43,029 nt of DNA. Origin: Synechococcus sp. AG-670-A05. Its GTDB lineage: Bacteria > Cyanobacteriota > Cyanobacteriia > PCC-6307 > Cyanobiaceae. Positions 7,716 through 17,199 of this stretch are shown one piece after another (position 1 is the first letter of the stretch; each line of letters starts with the position of its first letter). Location of the stretch: NCBI GenBank assembly GCA_003211535.1, contig QCSJ01000008.1:1-43029 (forward strand), given 5' to 3'. The translations under genes were made by a program, and so were the position numbers. The notes under the pieces are model-generated. The model worked only from the letters and a program-made list of their open reading frames with translations, ran no database searches and was not told the origin of the DNA.

Positions 7716-8871
7716 GCTTTACCTCGATGCAGCGGCTACAACACCGCCGCTGCAAGAGGTGATCGACTGCATCAACGCTGTGCAACGGCACGCTTGGGGG
7801 AATCCCAGCAGCCTGCACGGGACTGGGCTGATGGCCGCCGAACGTCTGGCAAGATCCCGGCAAGCCATCGCCGGACTGTTCAGTGCCCAGGTGGATGAGC
7901 TGATCTTCACCTCAGGTGCCACCGAATCTGTCCACCTCGCGTTGTTCGGTGTTGCCGCCGGTTGTCCACCCGGACGCTTGGTGATCTCAGCTGTGGAACA
8001 TCCCGCGGTGGAGGGCGCAGCGGCCCAGCTCGAACAACGGGGGTGGACGGTGGATCGTTGGCCCGTGGACGCGACCGGTCTGATTCGCATGGAGTTGTTG
8101 GATCAGCTGTTAGCACCACCAACAACGTTGGTCTCCCTGATCTGGGGACAGAGTGAAGTGGGGACGGTGCAACCGGTCCCGCTAGTGGCTAGTGCCTGTC
8201 GGGAAAGGCGAATTCCCTTTCACACTGACGCAACTCAGCTCATCCCCCAGGGGCTGTTGGACTGGTCCGTATCAAGCATCGATCTTCTCACATTCTCGTC
8301 CCACAAACTTCAGGGTCCACGGGGGGTTGGGGTGCTGCTGCATCGCCCAGGTCTACTTGCGCAACCGTTGCTGTCCGGTGGGGGACAGGAGGGTGGCTAT
8401 CGCGCTGGAACAGAACCAGTTGCGCTGATTGCCGGGCTTGCACTGGCTTTGAAACAACTGCCGACATTCAACCCGGAGCAGTCGTTGCCCCCAGGTTCCA
8501 CGCCGCAGATTCGGTCCATGCGTGATCGTCTGCAGTCGCAGCTGGCTACCATCCCGTCACTGACGGTTATCAATGCCACGGAGGAACAGCGGCTTCCTCA
8601 CCACCTGGCATTTCTGATTGGTGACGTCACTGGCCATCCACTCTCCGGGCGGCGATTGGTGCAGCAGTTGTCCCGCTTGGGGCTAGCCTGCAGCAGCGGC
8701 AGCGCATGCCGTTCCGGCCAGGCCCAGGACAGTGCCGTGCTTACCGCCATGGACGTTGCCCCCAGCTGGAGACAATCGTTGCTGCGTTTCAGCCTTGGTC
8801 CCTGGTTGACCAACGATGATCTCGAGCTCGTTCCGCGCCTGTTAAGCCAGGCGATTGACGCCTGCACCTGA
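7702..8871 (+). CDS. cysteine desulfurase (NifS/IscS family)
   Basis: A PLP enzyme of aminotransferase class V that takes sulfur from cysteine, giving alanine and an enzyme persulfide for iron-sulfur clusters, thiolated tRNA or cofactors. Seen: YLDAAATTPP at the start, EHPA, the PLP lysine in SSHKLQGPRG (K202) and the sulfur-carrying cysteine in SSGSACRSG (C336). I chose GTG 7702 (389 aa) because family proteins begin just before YLDAAATT; an earlier ATG at 7663 would add 13 residues inside dapF. It overlaps the dapF end by 14 bases, suggesting translational coupling. Which of the NifS/IscS/SufS-type roles it has in this cell cannot be told from sequence alone. Confidence 0.92.
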   Translation: MTPSELYLDAAATTPPLQEVIDCINAVQRHAWGNPSSLHGTGLMAAERLARSRQAIAGLFSAQVDELIFTSGATESVHLALFGVAAGCPPGRLVISAVEHPAVEGAAAQLEQRGWTVDRWPVDATGLIRMELLDQLLAPPTTLVSLIWGQSEVGTVQPVPLVASACRERRIPFHTDATQLIPQGLLDWSVSSIDLLTFSSHKLQGPRGVGVLLHRPGLLAQPLLSGGGQEGGYRAGTEPVALIAGLALALKQLPTFNPEQSLPPGSTPQIRSMRDRLQSQLATIPSLTVINATEEQRLPHHLAFLIGDVTGHPLSGRRLVQQLSRLGLACSSGSACRSGQAQDSAVLTAMDVAPSWRQSLLRFSLGPWLTNDDLELVPRLLSQAIDACT

Positions 8872-8903
8872 GAGGCTGGTGGCCCATCTGTGAACCTGCA
8901 GAC

Positions 8904-9605
8904 GTGCCTGAAGCCCAGAAGCCGAGCCTCCCCGCCGATCTGATGACAGCAGAAGCTGATCTGCTCGACGCCCTCAAGGCAGCTTTGGCCTCAGGCAAAG
9001 CTGCCCGTTGGGGCGCGACCCTCCGATTTGAAAATCTACGGCTACTTCCTGTGGCGCTGCGGCTGTTTAAAGCTCTTCGGTCAATGGATGAATCCTGTCG
9101 GCTGCTCTGGCCGGATGCGGGGGCCGCAGCGCTGTCACGGCGTGATGCACCGGATCTAGCCGAATACATTCTCGACTTTAACCAGTGGTCGGCGGGTGGG
9201 GAGTCCGATGGACTGGTGTTGGCTGTCGGTCCGCAGCCCTCGGACTACGAGCAGTTCATGGCCATATGCCAAGGCCATCGCGCTTCAGTGGTAATGCTGA
9301 ACGGCCGTTTGGAGGATGCTGCCGTCGGGATCGGCAGCGTGGCTCGCGAACGACGTCGTGGCTTCGTCTCTTCCTGGCAGCAGGCGTACTTGCTTCAGCC
9401 TCTGGACGGTGGGGCGCTGATGCGTAGGTTCCCCGATGATTGGGCTCTGTATCGACTTGATCCCGACGGTTACCGACATCTGGCAGCCATGGACAATCGC
9501 CCGGATCCCGAGCAGATCTCCGCTCTACTGGCCGGTGAGGACGCGGACAGTCTCAAACAGCAGCTAAAAAGCGTGGATCGCTTCATCGACGGCCTGCGCA
9601 GCTGA
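8904..9605 (+). CDS. DUF1995 family protein
   Basis: A 233-residue soluble protein with the LRFENLRLLPVALRLFKALR and LWPDAGAAALSRRD parts typical of DUF1995, a family of cyanobacteria and plastids whose plant member LPA3 is linked to photosystem II assembly. The start is GTG 8904; an in-frame ATG at 8943 would remove 13 residues. The Cys desulfurase ends 32 bases upstream and a DUF4330 gene follows after 57 bases, so it may share their operon. The molecular function is not known; a role in photosystem assembly here is inference from the family only. Confidence 0.8.
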   Translation: MPEAQKPSLPADLMTAEADLLDALKAALASGKAARWGATLRFENLRLLPVALRLFKALRSMDESCRLLWPDAGAAALSRRDAPDLAEYILDFNQWSAGGESDGLVLAVGPQPSDYEQFMAICQGHRASVVMLNGRLEDAAVGIGSVARERRRGFVSSWQQAYLLQPLDGGALMRRFPDDWALYRLDPDGYRHLAAMDNRPDPEQISALLAGEDADSLKQQLKSVDRFIDGLRS

Positions 9606-9662
9606 CAAAGGCTTGATCCGACCACAACCTCTCCGTAAGGTTCGACTCGAAGCAGTGATCTC

Positions 9663-10172
9663 ATGCAGCGACGGTTGCCCCTCAGCTCCATCACGCTTCT
9701 CGACGGCCTGGCCGTCGCTGCAACTGTGGCTGCCTTGGCCGGGGTGGTTTGGTCACCCAAGCTGACCAATGCTATGGCCCGGGCAACGGGAAATATCAAG
9801 CCTGTTGAGGTAAGTGTCGACGTCCGTCACCTGCAGGTGGTCGATTCGGAGGCGTTCTTGGACGGCATTCGTGAGGAAGGGACCGTCAGCATCGTGATTC
9901 GCAACCAGCCGGCCGGTCGCGTCGCCTTGTTATCGGTGGAGGACATCAGTCCTCCCCTGACCCGGCTGCTGCGGGATGGAACGGTTCTCGAAGCGGAAGA
10001 CACCAGCCCGGCTCAGGCTCTGCATGCCCGCTTTCGGCTGAAGGCCGATGCGGAGACAGGTTTATCCGGCGTGGTCTTTGGAGGGACCAAACTCAAGGTC
10101 GGTAGTCCTGTAGAACTTGAAGGGCGGCTCTACCGGGTCAATGGTTATGTCAGCGGCGTGACCCTTCCATGA
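9663..10172 (+). CDS. DUF4330 family membrane-anchored protein
   Basis: 169 residues with one N-terminal hydrophobic segment (about 12-30, LLDGLAVAATVAALAGVVW) and a beta-rich remainder, the plan of cyanobacterial DUF4330 proteins. The bulk is probably outside the cytoplasmic membrane or in the thylakoid lumen. Start ATG 9663. Its TGA overlaps the ATG of dacB by four bases (ATGA at 10169-10172), so the two are translationally coupled, which hints at a link with the cell envelope. No function is known for the family. Confidence 0.82.
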   Translation: MQRRLPLSSITLLDGLAVAATVAALAGVVWSPKLTNAMARATGNIKPVEVSVDVRHLQVVDSEAFLDGIREEGTVSIVIRNQPAGRVALLSVEDISPPLTRLLRDGTVLEAEDTSPAQALHARFRLKADAETGLSGVVFGGTKLKVGSPVELEGRLYRVNGYVSGVTLP

Positions 10173-11485
10173 GCCTGCGTTGGATCAACTCGGCTCTGGC
10201 GTTTATCTTGCTCAGCCCAGGAGCAGCGGTTCACAGCACGGAACACTTGCTGGAACCGAGCCCTCCCACCAGCCGTCAGGGACTGCCCGGACCTGCTCAA
10301 CGTCCTCTGTGCCCGGCACTCCAACGCGCGGTCGAGAATTCGCTCGGCCCCTACACTGCTCCCTGGAGCGTCAGCGTTCTGGACGAACGAGGCCAACTCC
10401 TGGCGGACATCAATGGTTGGCTGCCCAGGATCCCCGCCTCCAATCAGAAGCTGATCAGTTCAGCCTTCGCTCTCGATCGCCTCGGGCCTGATTTCCGTCT
10501 GAAGACCGAGTTGCTCCGCCACGGCGACGGCAATCTGGAGATTGTGGGTGAGGGGGATCCGGATCTCAGCATCGCCGAGATCCAGCGATTCATCATGGTG
10601 GCTCTTAGCCGAGGTGGTTCTAGATCGTCAACGACGACTGGGTCTCCCCTTCAGCTTATGCTGAGGGAGGAGCCACGGGCTCGCTGGTGGCCCAGTGATT
10701 GGCCCTCGGTTGATCGCAGCTACGCCTACGGAGCACCGATTACCAGGCTCGCCCTCACGAGCAATGCTCTGCAAATGGCGGTGATGGATCCGGCCCTAAG
10801 GCTGGAGAGGATTCTATCTACAACCGTAAACCAACAGGGGGGAAGCCTTCTCCTGGTAAGAGTAAATCCTGAACAGCGGGAAGCCGCTCTCGCTCGAGCC
10901 AGGTCCGCTGAGCCTGTGGTGATCCACCGCGAGCTGTCCGCTCCGATGCATGGTCTGCTCAGCCTGGCCAACACCGAGAGCCACAACTTCACAGCTGAAG
11001 TGCTCATGCGTGAAGCGGCGAATAACTGGGATGTGGTTGAGGCCTCGCAGGCCAACACACGCTGGCTGCAGGCCCAGGGAATTCCTGTCCAGGGTCTTCG
11101 CATCCGGGATGGAAGCGGGCTTTCCAGGGGCAATCGCGCGACCAGCAGAACCTTGTCAAGCCTGCTCTGGCGCATGGCGCAGCATCCGTACGGTGCCTTC
11201 TATCAAGCATCGATGGCAATTGCCGGACGCCGTGGCACTCTCTGGAGCTTCCAACGTGGCACGCCCCTTACCGGAGAGTTCTGGGGCAAAACAGGAACGC
11301 TCCGGGGGGTGAGTTCCCTCAGCGGAATTTTGAAGACAACCAACGGGCCTCGGTATGTGAGCATCATCGCCAACGGAGCGTCGGCACCGCGAGGCGTCAT
11401 GGGGGATGTGCTGCTGGCCGTTCAGCGCATCAGCCGGTGCCCTTCATGGAACGCAGCCGGGAAGCCGCACGACGGCCACGGGTGA
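10169..11485 (+). CDS. dacB: D-alanyl-D-alanine carboxypeptidase/endopeptidase (PBP4 type, S13)
   Basis: A penicillin-binding protein that trims or cuts peptidoglycan cross-links in the periplasm. It starts with a signal peptide (MSLRWINSALAFILLSPGAA). The three active-site motifs are present: S91-x-x-K94 in ASNQKLISS, S271-x-N273 in TESHNFTAE, and K374-T-G in GKTGTLRGV. Length is 438 residues, slightly under the usual 450-480. Its ATG overlaps the DUF4330 stop. The last 56 bases overlap the 3' end of the minus-strand coiled-coil gene (11430-12359), leaving no room for a private terminator. Confidence 0.92.
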   Translation: MSLRWINSALAFILLSPGAAVHSTEHLLEPSPPTSRQGLPGPAQRPLCPALQRAVENSLGPYTAPWSVSVLDERGQLLADINGWLPRIPASNQKLISSAFALDRLGPDFRLKTELLRHGDGNLEIVGEGDPDLSIAEIQRFIMVALSRGGSRSSTTTGSPLQLMLREEPRARWWPSDWPSVDRSYAYGAPITRLALTSNALQMAVMDPALRLERILSTTVNQQGGSLLLVRVNPEQREAALARARSAEPVVIHRELSAPMHGLLSLANTESHNFTAEVLMREAANNWDVVEASQANTRWLQAQGIPVQGLRIRDGSGLSRGNRATSRTLSSLLWRMAQHPYGAFYQASMAIAGRRGTLWSFQRGTPLTGEFWGKTGTLRGVSSLSGILKTTNGPRYVSIIANGASAPRGVMGDVLLAVQRISRCPSWNAAGKPHDGHG

Positions 11486-12359
11486 TCGGAACAGCCTTGC
11501 CCTCGGTGTCGTCGACTTTGGGGTTATCACTACTAACTGTCTGAAACTTCACCAGTTCCTGGCGGCCGGCCATTACCACCTGCGCCATTTCCTTGAGACG
11601 GACTTCCAGTTCACCCAGGGTCTGTTCCGCATAGCGGTTGGCTCCATCCTGAACGGCCGCCGCTTCCTTGCGGCTGCGTTGAATCAACCCCTCACACTGC
11701 TGCTGGGTCTGTTGCCGGAACTGCAGAGCATCGGTGTGGAGTCGCTCGGCTTCCTCGCGGCTCTCTCTTTGTAGGCGCAAGCCTTCGCGGCGGATGGTCT
11801 CTAGTTCCTGCAGGGACTGCTGACGACTGACCTCATGCTGCTCGGCGTGCTGTCTCTTGATCTCAGCCGCATCCAGTTCCAGCTGCTGGCGACGCTGCTG
11901 CGCCTCCTGTTCCAACTGCTGTCGGCGAGCGGCGAACTGCTGCTCTTGCTGCGCCAGCTTGCTCTGCATCTCCTGTTCCAGCTGGGCGCCCTGTTGACGG
12001 GTGGACTGCAGCAATTGCTCGCATTGCTGCCGCGTCTGTTCGCGAAGCTCGAGAACCTGACGCTCCGCCTCCTGACGCACCGAGGCGGTGCTCACCAACT
12101 GTTCGTGCTGCCTCTTGGCCTGCTGACGGATCTCGTCGGCCTGCTGCTTAGCCGTGTTGATGAACCCATCGCGTTGCTCCAGCAGCTGAGCCGCACCCTC
12201 GAGCTCCTTGGGCAACGTCTCACGGATTGCATCCAGAACTTCGACGGCATCACTCTCGTTGACCAGACGTCCGCCGCTGAAGGGAATGCGGCTGCCCTCA
12301 AGAAGAACATCCTCCAGCTGATCCAGATGATCTAGGACAACAAGGCGAGCGTCGCTCAT
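11430..12359 (-). CDS. long coiled-coil protein (DivIVA/ATP-synthase-b-like)
   Basis: 309 residues. An N-terminal part (about 1-70, LVVLDHLDQLEDVLLEGSRI) is followed by a very Gln/Glu/Arg-rich coiled coil (about 70-270) with many LEQEAQQRRQQLELDAAEIK-type heptads, and a basic tail ending RRAASRLRSMKGTG. It has no membrane segment. Cyanobacterial proteins of this plan resemble DivIVA/SepF-neighbour or V-type ATPase subunit E-like coils; its exact role is unknown, and a scaffold or polar/septal function is inference. Its ATG lies one base after the coaD stop, so it is co-transcribed with coaD. Its 3' end overlaps dacB by 56 bases. Repetitive CTG/CAG-rich codons cause long mirror ORFs on the other strand. 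Confidence 0.85.
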   Translation of the reverse strand: MSDARLVVLDHLDQLEDVLLEGSRIPFSGGRLVNESDAVEVLDAIRETLPKELEGAAQLLEQRDGFINTAKQQADEIRQQAKRQHEQLVSTASVRQEAERQVLELREQTRQQCEQLLQSTRQQGAQLEQEMQSKLAQQEQQFAARRQQLEQEAQQRRQQLELDAAEIKRQHAEQHEVSRQQSLQELETIRREGLRLQRESREEAERLHTDALQFRQQTQQQCEGLIQRSRKEAAAVQDGANRYAEQTLGELEVRLKEMAQVVMAGRQELVKFQTVSSDNPKVDDTEGKAVPITRGRRAASRLRSMKGTG

Positions 12360-12360
12360 G

Positions 12361-12852
12361 TCACCGGGGTGGGAAAGCCGAATTAAAGAGCCTGTTCAGG
12401 TCCTTGGCCACCTCCTTGGGAACCATGTGGTCGACGGAGCCGCCGAAACGGGCGACCTCTTTCACCACAGAGCTGCTCAGGAAGCTGTGACGGGTTGATG
12501 TCGCCAGAAAAACCGTTTCCAAATCTGCGGCCAGAGACCGATTGGTGTGAGCGATCTGCAACTCGTACTCGAAGTCGCTCATCGCACGCAGCCCGCGCAG
12601 GATGAGATCGGCTTGATGGGTAGCTGCGCAGTGGACCGTCAACCCGTCGAAGCTGACCACATCTATGCCATCGAGGTGACGGGTTGCTGCTTGGATCTGA
12701 TCGATGCGCTGATCCACGCTGAAAGCCGGTTTCTTGTTGGGATTCGACAGCACGGCCACCGTGACCGTCCCGAATAGGGCAACAGCCCGTTCAATCAGAT
12801 CCATGTGGCCATTGGTCAGCGGATCAAAACTGCCCGGGTAGAGCGCCCTCAT
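12361..12852 (-). CDS. coaD: phosphopantetheine adenylyltransferase
   Basis: Transfers AMP from ATP to 4'-phosphopantetheine, the next-to-last step of coenzyme A synthesis, in the cytoplasm. The 163-residue protein has the nucleotidyltransferase signature [17 protein letters not shown] at residues 7-23, with the T-x-G-H active site, the [16 protein letters not shown]-like segment (seen as [17 protein letters not shown]) and the [14 protein letters not shown] loop near the C-terminus. Length is normal. It is first of a two-gene minus-strand unit with the coiled-coil gene and is divergent from the flavin reductase gene, with 73 bases between. Confidence 0.96.
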   Translation of the reverse strand: MRALYPGSFDPLTNGHMDLIERAVALFGTVTVAVLSNPNKKPAFSVDQRIDQIQAATRHLDGIDVVSFDGLTVHCAATHQADLILRGLRAMSDFEYELQIAHTNRSLAADLETVFLATSTRHSFLSSSVVKEVARFGGSVDHMVPKEVAKDLNRLFNSAFPPR

Positions 12853-12925
12853 CCACAGAAACCTGGATTGATTGGATCTTATGCAGCGGTTTGATCCCTA
12901 GATTTCCCGTAACGCTGGTTGACCC

Positions 12926-13408
12926 ATGAGCCTTGACGCCGACGCCAAGAAGGTGCTGCTGCGCAAAATTCCTCACGGACTGTTCGTCTGCGGAGTTCGC
13001 GATGGCGATGAGGTGAATGGTTTCACCGCCAGCTGGGTGACCCAGGGATCGTTCGAGCCGCCTCTGGTGGTGATGGGCGTGCGGGCTGACAGCACCAGCC
13101 ACGGGATCATCGAACGCACCAAACTTTTTTCTGTGAACATGCTCAAGGCCGACCAGAAGGATCTGGCAGCCGTATTCTTCAAGCCTCAGAAGGGTCTGGG
13201 CGGTCGCTTTGAGGCTGCTCCATTCCAGAACGGCCCCCTCGGCCTCCCCTTGCTGGAGGGCGTGATTGGGGGCGTGGAGTGTGAGCTTGTGGGGCAGATC
13301 CAGCACGGTGATCACACCGTTTTTGTTGGGGAGGTCAAGACCGCCCGCCTGCTGGAGGACGGTGAGGCCTTGACCATGGCGAGCACAGGCTGGAATTACG
13401 GCGGTTGA
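12926..13408 (+). CDS. flavin reductase-like domain protein
   Basis: A 160-residue single-domain protein of the FMN-binding split-barrel flavin reductase group: [20 protein letters not shown] and [18 protein letters not shown] form the N-terminal barrel, and [19 protein letters not shown] the C-terminal part. These proteins bind FMN and reduce it, or serve as a partner oxidoreductase domain; cyanobacterial flavodiiron proteins carry a related module. Here it stands alone. Start ATG 12926. uvrC follows after 25 bases, so they may be one transcript. The substrate is unknown. Confidence 0.83.
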   Translation: MSLDADAKKVLLRKIPHGLFVCGVRDGDEVNGFTASWVTQGSFEPPLVVMGVRADSTSHGIIERTKLFSVNMLKADQKDLAAVFFKPQKGLGGRFEAAPFQNGPLGLPLLEGVIGGVECELVGQIQHGDHTVFVGEVKTARLLEDGEALTMASTGWNYGG

Positions 13409-13433
13409 GCGGCCGTTGGCGGGATCAAGGACC

Positions 13434-15392
13434 ATGCCGCCGCTGCTGACTCAGCCGGATTTACTCGAACGCCGACTGAAGGAGATTCCTTCGGAGCCCG
13501 GCTGTTATCTGATGCGAGATGGAGAGGACAGAATCCTCTACGTCGGCAAGTCCAAATCACTGCGCAGTCGCGTCCGCAGCTACTTCCGCAATCGCCATGA
13601 CCTTTCGCCGCGCATCCGTCTGATGACGCGTCAGGTGTGCGAGATCGAATTCATCGTCACCGACAGTGAAGCGGAGGCACTGGCCCTTGAATCCAATCTG
13701 ATCAAAAACCATCAACCGCACTTCAACGTGCTGCTGAAGGACGACAAGAAATATCCTTACCTTTGTATCACCTGGAGTGAAGCTTACCCGCGCATCTTCA
13801 TCACGCGGCGGCGGCGATTCCGCAGTCCCCTCGACCGCTTTTACGGCCCTTACGTTGATGTCGGACTGCTGCGTCGAACGCTGTTTCTGGTGAAGCGGGT
13901 GTTTCCGTTACGCCAGCGACCGCGACCGTTGCATCCCGATCGCACATGTCTGAACTACAGCATCGGCCGCTGCCCGGGGGTCTGCCAGGAAAAGATCAGC
14001 TCCGAGGACTATCACCGCACCCTTCGCAAGGTGGCCATGGTGTTTCAGGGGCGCAGCGACGAATTGCAGCGTCTGCTCGATGAGCAGATGAACCGATATG
14101 CCGAGCGCCTGGACTTTGAAGCTGCTGCTCGGGTCCGCGATCAGCTCCAGGGCCTCGACCAGTTGACCGCCGATCAGAAGATGAGTCTCCCTGACTCAAG
14201 CGTCAGCAGAGACGTTTTAGCGCTTGCCTGCGATGAACGCCTGGCCGCAGTTCAGTTGTTTCAAATGCGGGCCGGAAAACTTGTGGGGCGCCTTGGTTAC
14301 ACCGCCGATGCAACCGCTCTTGAGCCTGGTCTGATTCTGCAACGGGTGATCGAAGAGCACTACTCCCAGGTGGATGCGGTCGAGGTGCCGCCTGAGTTGC
14401 TGGTGCAGCACCCCCTCCCGCAGCAGGAACTTCTTGCGGAATGGCTGACGGAGCAACGTGAACGCAAGGTGCAGATCCACTGTCCCAAGCAGCGACAGAA
14501 GGCAGACCTGATTGAATTGGTGCAACGCAATGCTGAATTCGAACTGCTGCGGGCGCAGCAGGGTCAGGAACAACAGGCTCTAGCCACCGAAGATCTGGCT
14601 CAGCTGCTGGAGCTGCCCACACCACCGCGCCGGATCGAGGGCTATGACATCAGTCATATCCAGGGCAGCGATGCGGTTGCGTCCCAGGTAGTGTTCATAG
14701 ATGGGCTGCCTGCCAAGCAGCACTACCGCAAATACAAAATCCGCAGCAGCAGCATCCAGTCCGGCCACAGCGATGACTTCATGGCGATGGCCGAGATCAT
14801 GCGCCGGCGTTTCCGCCGTTGGGCCAGGGCCAAGGCTGAAGGTGGGGATTTGGGTGCCCTACGCCACAAGGGTGGCAGCGCCCTGCAGACCGACGGTCTC
14901 AACGACTGGCCCGATGTGGTGATGATTGACGGCGGCAAAGGTCAGTTGTCGGCGGTGATGGAAGCGCTGCGGGAGCTGGATCTCCACGAGGATCTCAATG
15001 TCTGTTCCCTGGCCAAACAGCGTGAGGAGGTGTTTCTCCCTGGCGAGAGTCAGCCGCTGGAGAGCGAGCCTGACCAACTCGGCGTGGCATTACTGCGTCG
15101 CCTGCGGGACGAAGCGCACCGCTTCGCCGTGAGCTTTCATCGGCAGCAGCGCGGACACAGGATGAAGCGGTCGCGCCTGTCTGACATCCCAGGGGTGGGC
15201 CCCAAACGCGTGAAGGATCTGTTGGCGCACTTCCACTCCATCGATGCGATTCAGCTGGCTTCCGTCGATGTGCTGGCCAAGGCACCGGGAGTGGGTCCAG
15301 CCCTGGCTAGGGACATTCACGGGTTCTTCCACCCTGACGAGGATGCCCGGCAGGATGACGGTTCCGAACAGTCCCCTGCACACATCGCATGA
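13434..15392 (+). CDS. uvrC: excinuclease ABC subunit C
   Basis: Makes the 3' and 5' cuts around bulky DNA damage in nucleotide excision repair, with UvrA and UvrB. Domains in order: GIY-YIG nuclease (about 10-95, GCYLMRD to [16 protein letters not shown]), a Cys-containing part ([13 protein letters not shown]), the UVR motif ([15 protein letters not shown]), the RNase H-like endonuclease ([30 protein letters not shown]) and two helix-hairpin-helix motifs ([25 protein letters not shown]). I prefer ATG 13434 (652 aa) over TTG 13416; an AAGGA lies just upstream. Its TGA overlaps the ATG of the next gene. The Cys that precedes this cluster in E. coli (IRQC) is replaced here (LRQR). Confidence 0.97.
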   Translation: MPPLLTQPDLLERRLKEIPSEPGCYLMRDGEDRILYVGKSKSLRSRVRSYFRNRHDLSPRIRLMTRQVCEIEFIVTDSEAEALALESNLIKNHQPHFNVLLKDDKKYPYLCITWSEAYPRIFITRRRRFRSPLDRFYGPYVDVGLLRRTLFLVKRVFPLRQRPRPLHPDRTCLNYSIGRCPGVCQEKISSEDYHRTLRKVAMVFQGRSDELQRLLDEQMNRYAERLDFEAAARVRDQLQGLDQLTADQKMSLPDSSVSRDVLALACDERLAAVQLFQMRAGKLVGRLGYTADATALEPGLILQRVIEEHYSQVDAVEVPPELLVQHPLPQQELLAEWLTEQRERKVQIHCPKQRQKADLIELVQRNAEFELLRAQQGQEQQALATEDLAQLLELPTPPRRIEGYDISHIQGSDAVASQVVFIDGLPAKQHYRKYKIRSSSIQSGHSDDFMAMAEIMRRRFRRWARAKAEGGDLGALRHKGGSALQTDGLNDWPDVVMIDGGKGQLSAVMEALRELDLHEDLNVCSLAKQREEVFLPGESQPLESEPDQLGVALLRRLRDEAHRFAVSFHRQQRGHRMKRSRLSDIPGVGPKRVKDLLAHFHSIDAIQLASVDVLAKAPGVGPALARDIHGFFHPDEDARQDDGSEQSPAHIA

Positions 15393-15676
15393 TCCGTTGT
15401 CTGCTTTTGTTGTGCTGCCTGATGGGACTGCTGGGTCGGCCGGTTCTTGCCTCACCGGGACTGTGCACCGGCCCCGTCTGTGCCGATGACATCACCCGCA
15501 GCGCGAAGAATCACTGGCAATTGATCCTTCGCCTGAACGACCAGCAGGGCCACCGCGAGAAAGTCGTCATGGACTGCCGTGCCGGCGTGCTGAGTCCGTT
15601 CGCAGGGCAGGTGGACCGGAGTTACGCCACCGCCGTTGGGCGACGGGCCTGCCGGCTGGCAGGAGAGGCAGGCTGA
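15389..15676 (+). CDS. small secreted protein, unknown function
   Basis: 95 residues. A clear signal peptide ([21 protein letters not shown]) is followed by a short mature part with four cysteines (CTGPVC, then DCRAG and RRACRL), which could form two disulfides outside the cytoplasm. Its ATG overlaps the uvrC stop by four bases and its own TGA touches the ATG of the photolyase-related gene, so it is translated as part of that run. No family recognised. Confidence 0.72.
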   Translation: MIRCLLLLCCLMGLLGRPVLASPGLCTGPVCADDITRSAKNHWQLILRLNDQQGHREKVVMDCRAGVLSPFAGQVDRSYATAVGRRACRLAGEAG

Positions 15677-17164
15677 ATGGACATCACCCTGGTCTTTCCC
15701 CATCAGCTGTTTGCTGATCATCCGGCGCTTAAGCCAGGCCGCGGTGTGGCTCTGATCGAGGATCCTCTGCTGTTCGGCACGGATTCGCAATGGCCCTTGC
15801 GGATGCATCAGCAGCGCCGGCTGCTGCACCGCGCTTCGATGACTGCCTACGCCGAGCAACTGCGGCGGCGCGGCTTCAGCGTGATTCATCAGCGCCATGA
15901 CGCTGCGCCAGACACCGATGGCCACCTGCGGCTGTTGTACGCGGCGGGGTATCGCCACTTCCACCTCGTTGATCTGGTGGATCAGTGGCTCGAACGTCGG
16001 TTGAACACCTACGCGCAACGTGCCGGACTGCAGGTGACTGTGCTGCCGACACCGATGCTGCTGACCCCCGCTGCCGTGCTCGAGCAGCATTTCGGCACGG
16101 GCAAAAAGCCATTGATGGCAAGGTTTTATGAGATGCAGCGGAAGCGTTTAGGGGTCCTGATTGAGCCTGATGGGCGCCCCGTCGGCGGCCGGTGGAGTTT
16201 TGATGCCGACAACCGCAAGAAACTGCCGAAGGGCATTAGCGTTCCACCGATACCAGTCGTGTCGACATCGCCTACGGTGGAAGCGGCACGGCAGCAACTG
16301 GTTCATGAGAACCTGCCCGGGCTCGGCAAGCTTGATGGGTTCCACTACCCCATCGATCACGACGAAGCTTCGTGCTGGCTCGACAGCTTTCTGGATGAAC
16401 GCCTACTCCAGTTCGGTGTTTATGAAGACGCCATCAGCACCCAGCACCGGGTGATGTGGCACGGCGTGCTGACCCCGATGCTGAACATTGGCCTGCTTAC
16501 GCCCCAGCAGGTGCTGGACCGCACCCTTGCGAGGGCCGAAGCCGGCGATGTTCCGCTCAACTCCTTGGAGGGCTTCATCCGTCAGATCATTGGCTGGCGC
16601 GAATTCATGGCTGCCATGTACCGTCTCCATGGAGATGCGATGCGCTGCGGAAATTTCTGGAATGTTGAGGATCGGCCGATTCCTGAGGCCTTTTATACCG
16701 GCAGCACAGGCCTGCCCCCGATCGACGACGCCATCGGCCACGCCCTTGCCACGGGCTACTGCCACCACATAGAGAGGTTGATGCTGCTGGGCAACGTGAT
16801 GCTGCTCTGTGGCTTTCATCCGACGCGGGTCTACATCTGGTTCATGGAGCTGTTTGTCGATGCCTACGACTGGGTGATGGTGCCCAACGTCTACGGCATG
16901 AGTCAATTCGCCGATGGCGGCATCTTCACCACCAAGCCTTATGTGTCTGGCTCGAATTACGTCCGCAAGATGTCGGACTACCGAAATGGTGAATGGTGTG
17001 AGATCTGGGACGGCCTGTTCTGGAGTTTCATCCAACGCCACGAATCCTTTTTCAGGAGTCAGTTCCGCCTGGCGATGATGTCGCGGAACCTCGACAGAAT
17101 GGCCAAGGAGACGCTGTTGAACCATCAGCGCCGGGCTGCTGATTTTCTTGACGGCCTCGCCTGA
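15677..17164 (+). CDS. cryptochrome/photolyase-related protein (FeS-BCP/PhrB clade) lacking FeS ligands
   Basis: 495 residues. An N-terminal DUF523-like Rossmann part (DITLVFPHQLFADHPALKPG) is followed by a large helical FAD-binding domain (GWREFMAAMYRLHGD; HHIERLMLLGNVMLLCGF; PNVYGMSQFADGGIFTTKPY; NYVRKMSDY). This is the prokaryotic (6-4) photolyase/cryptochrome group typified by Agrobacterium PhrB, which uses light, FAD and a [4Fe-4S] cluster to repair (6-4) photoproducts or to signal. From memory, PhrB's cluster ligands include a DYCxxC pair and a CP downstream; here that part is shortened to DYRNGEWCEIW (C441), so the ligands are missing. The gene starts right after the small secreted gene and precedes hemJ by 35 bases. 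Repair activity without the cluster is uncertain. Confidence 0.88.
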   Translation: MDITLVFPHQLFADHPALKPGRGVALIEDPLLFGTDSQWPLRMHQQRRLLHRASMTAYAEQLRRRGFSVIHQRHDAAPDTDGHLRLLYAAGYRHFHLVDLVDQWLERRLNTYAQRAGLQVTVLPTPMLLTPAAVLEQHFGTGKKPLMARFYEMQRKRLGVLIEPDGRPVGGRWSFDADNRKKLPKGISVPPIPVVSTSPTVEAARQQLVHENLPGLGKLDGFHYPIDHDEASCWLDSFLDERLLQFGVYEDAISTQHRVMWHGVLTPMLNIGLLTPQQVLDRTLARAEAGDVPLNSLEGFIRQIIGWREFMAAMYRLHGDAMRCGNFWNVEDRPIPEAFYTGSTGLPPIDDAIGHALATGYCHHIERLMLLGNVMLLCGFHPTRVYIWFMELFVDAYDWVMVPNVYGMSQFADGGIFTTKPYVSGSNYVRKMSDYRNGEWCEIWDGLFWSFIQRHESFFRSQFRLAMMSRNLDRMAKETLLNHQRRAADFLDGLA

Positions 17165-17199
17165 GACCTGCGTAATGTCGCCTGAGTGCGGTTGCGCTG

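Noticed and set aside
11835-12335. 166-codon plus-strand Leu-rich ORF inside the coiled-coil gene
   Set aside because: Mirror of CAG/CTG-rich codons of the minus-strand coiled coil.
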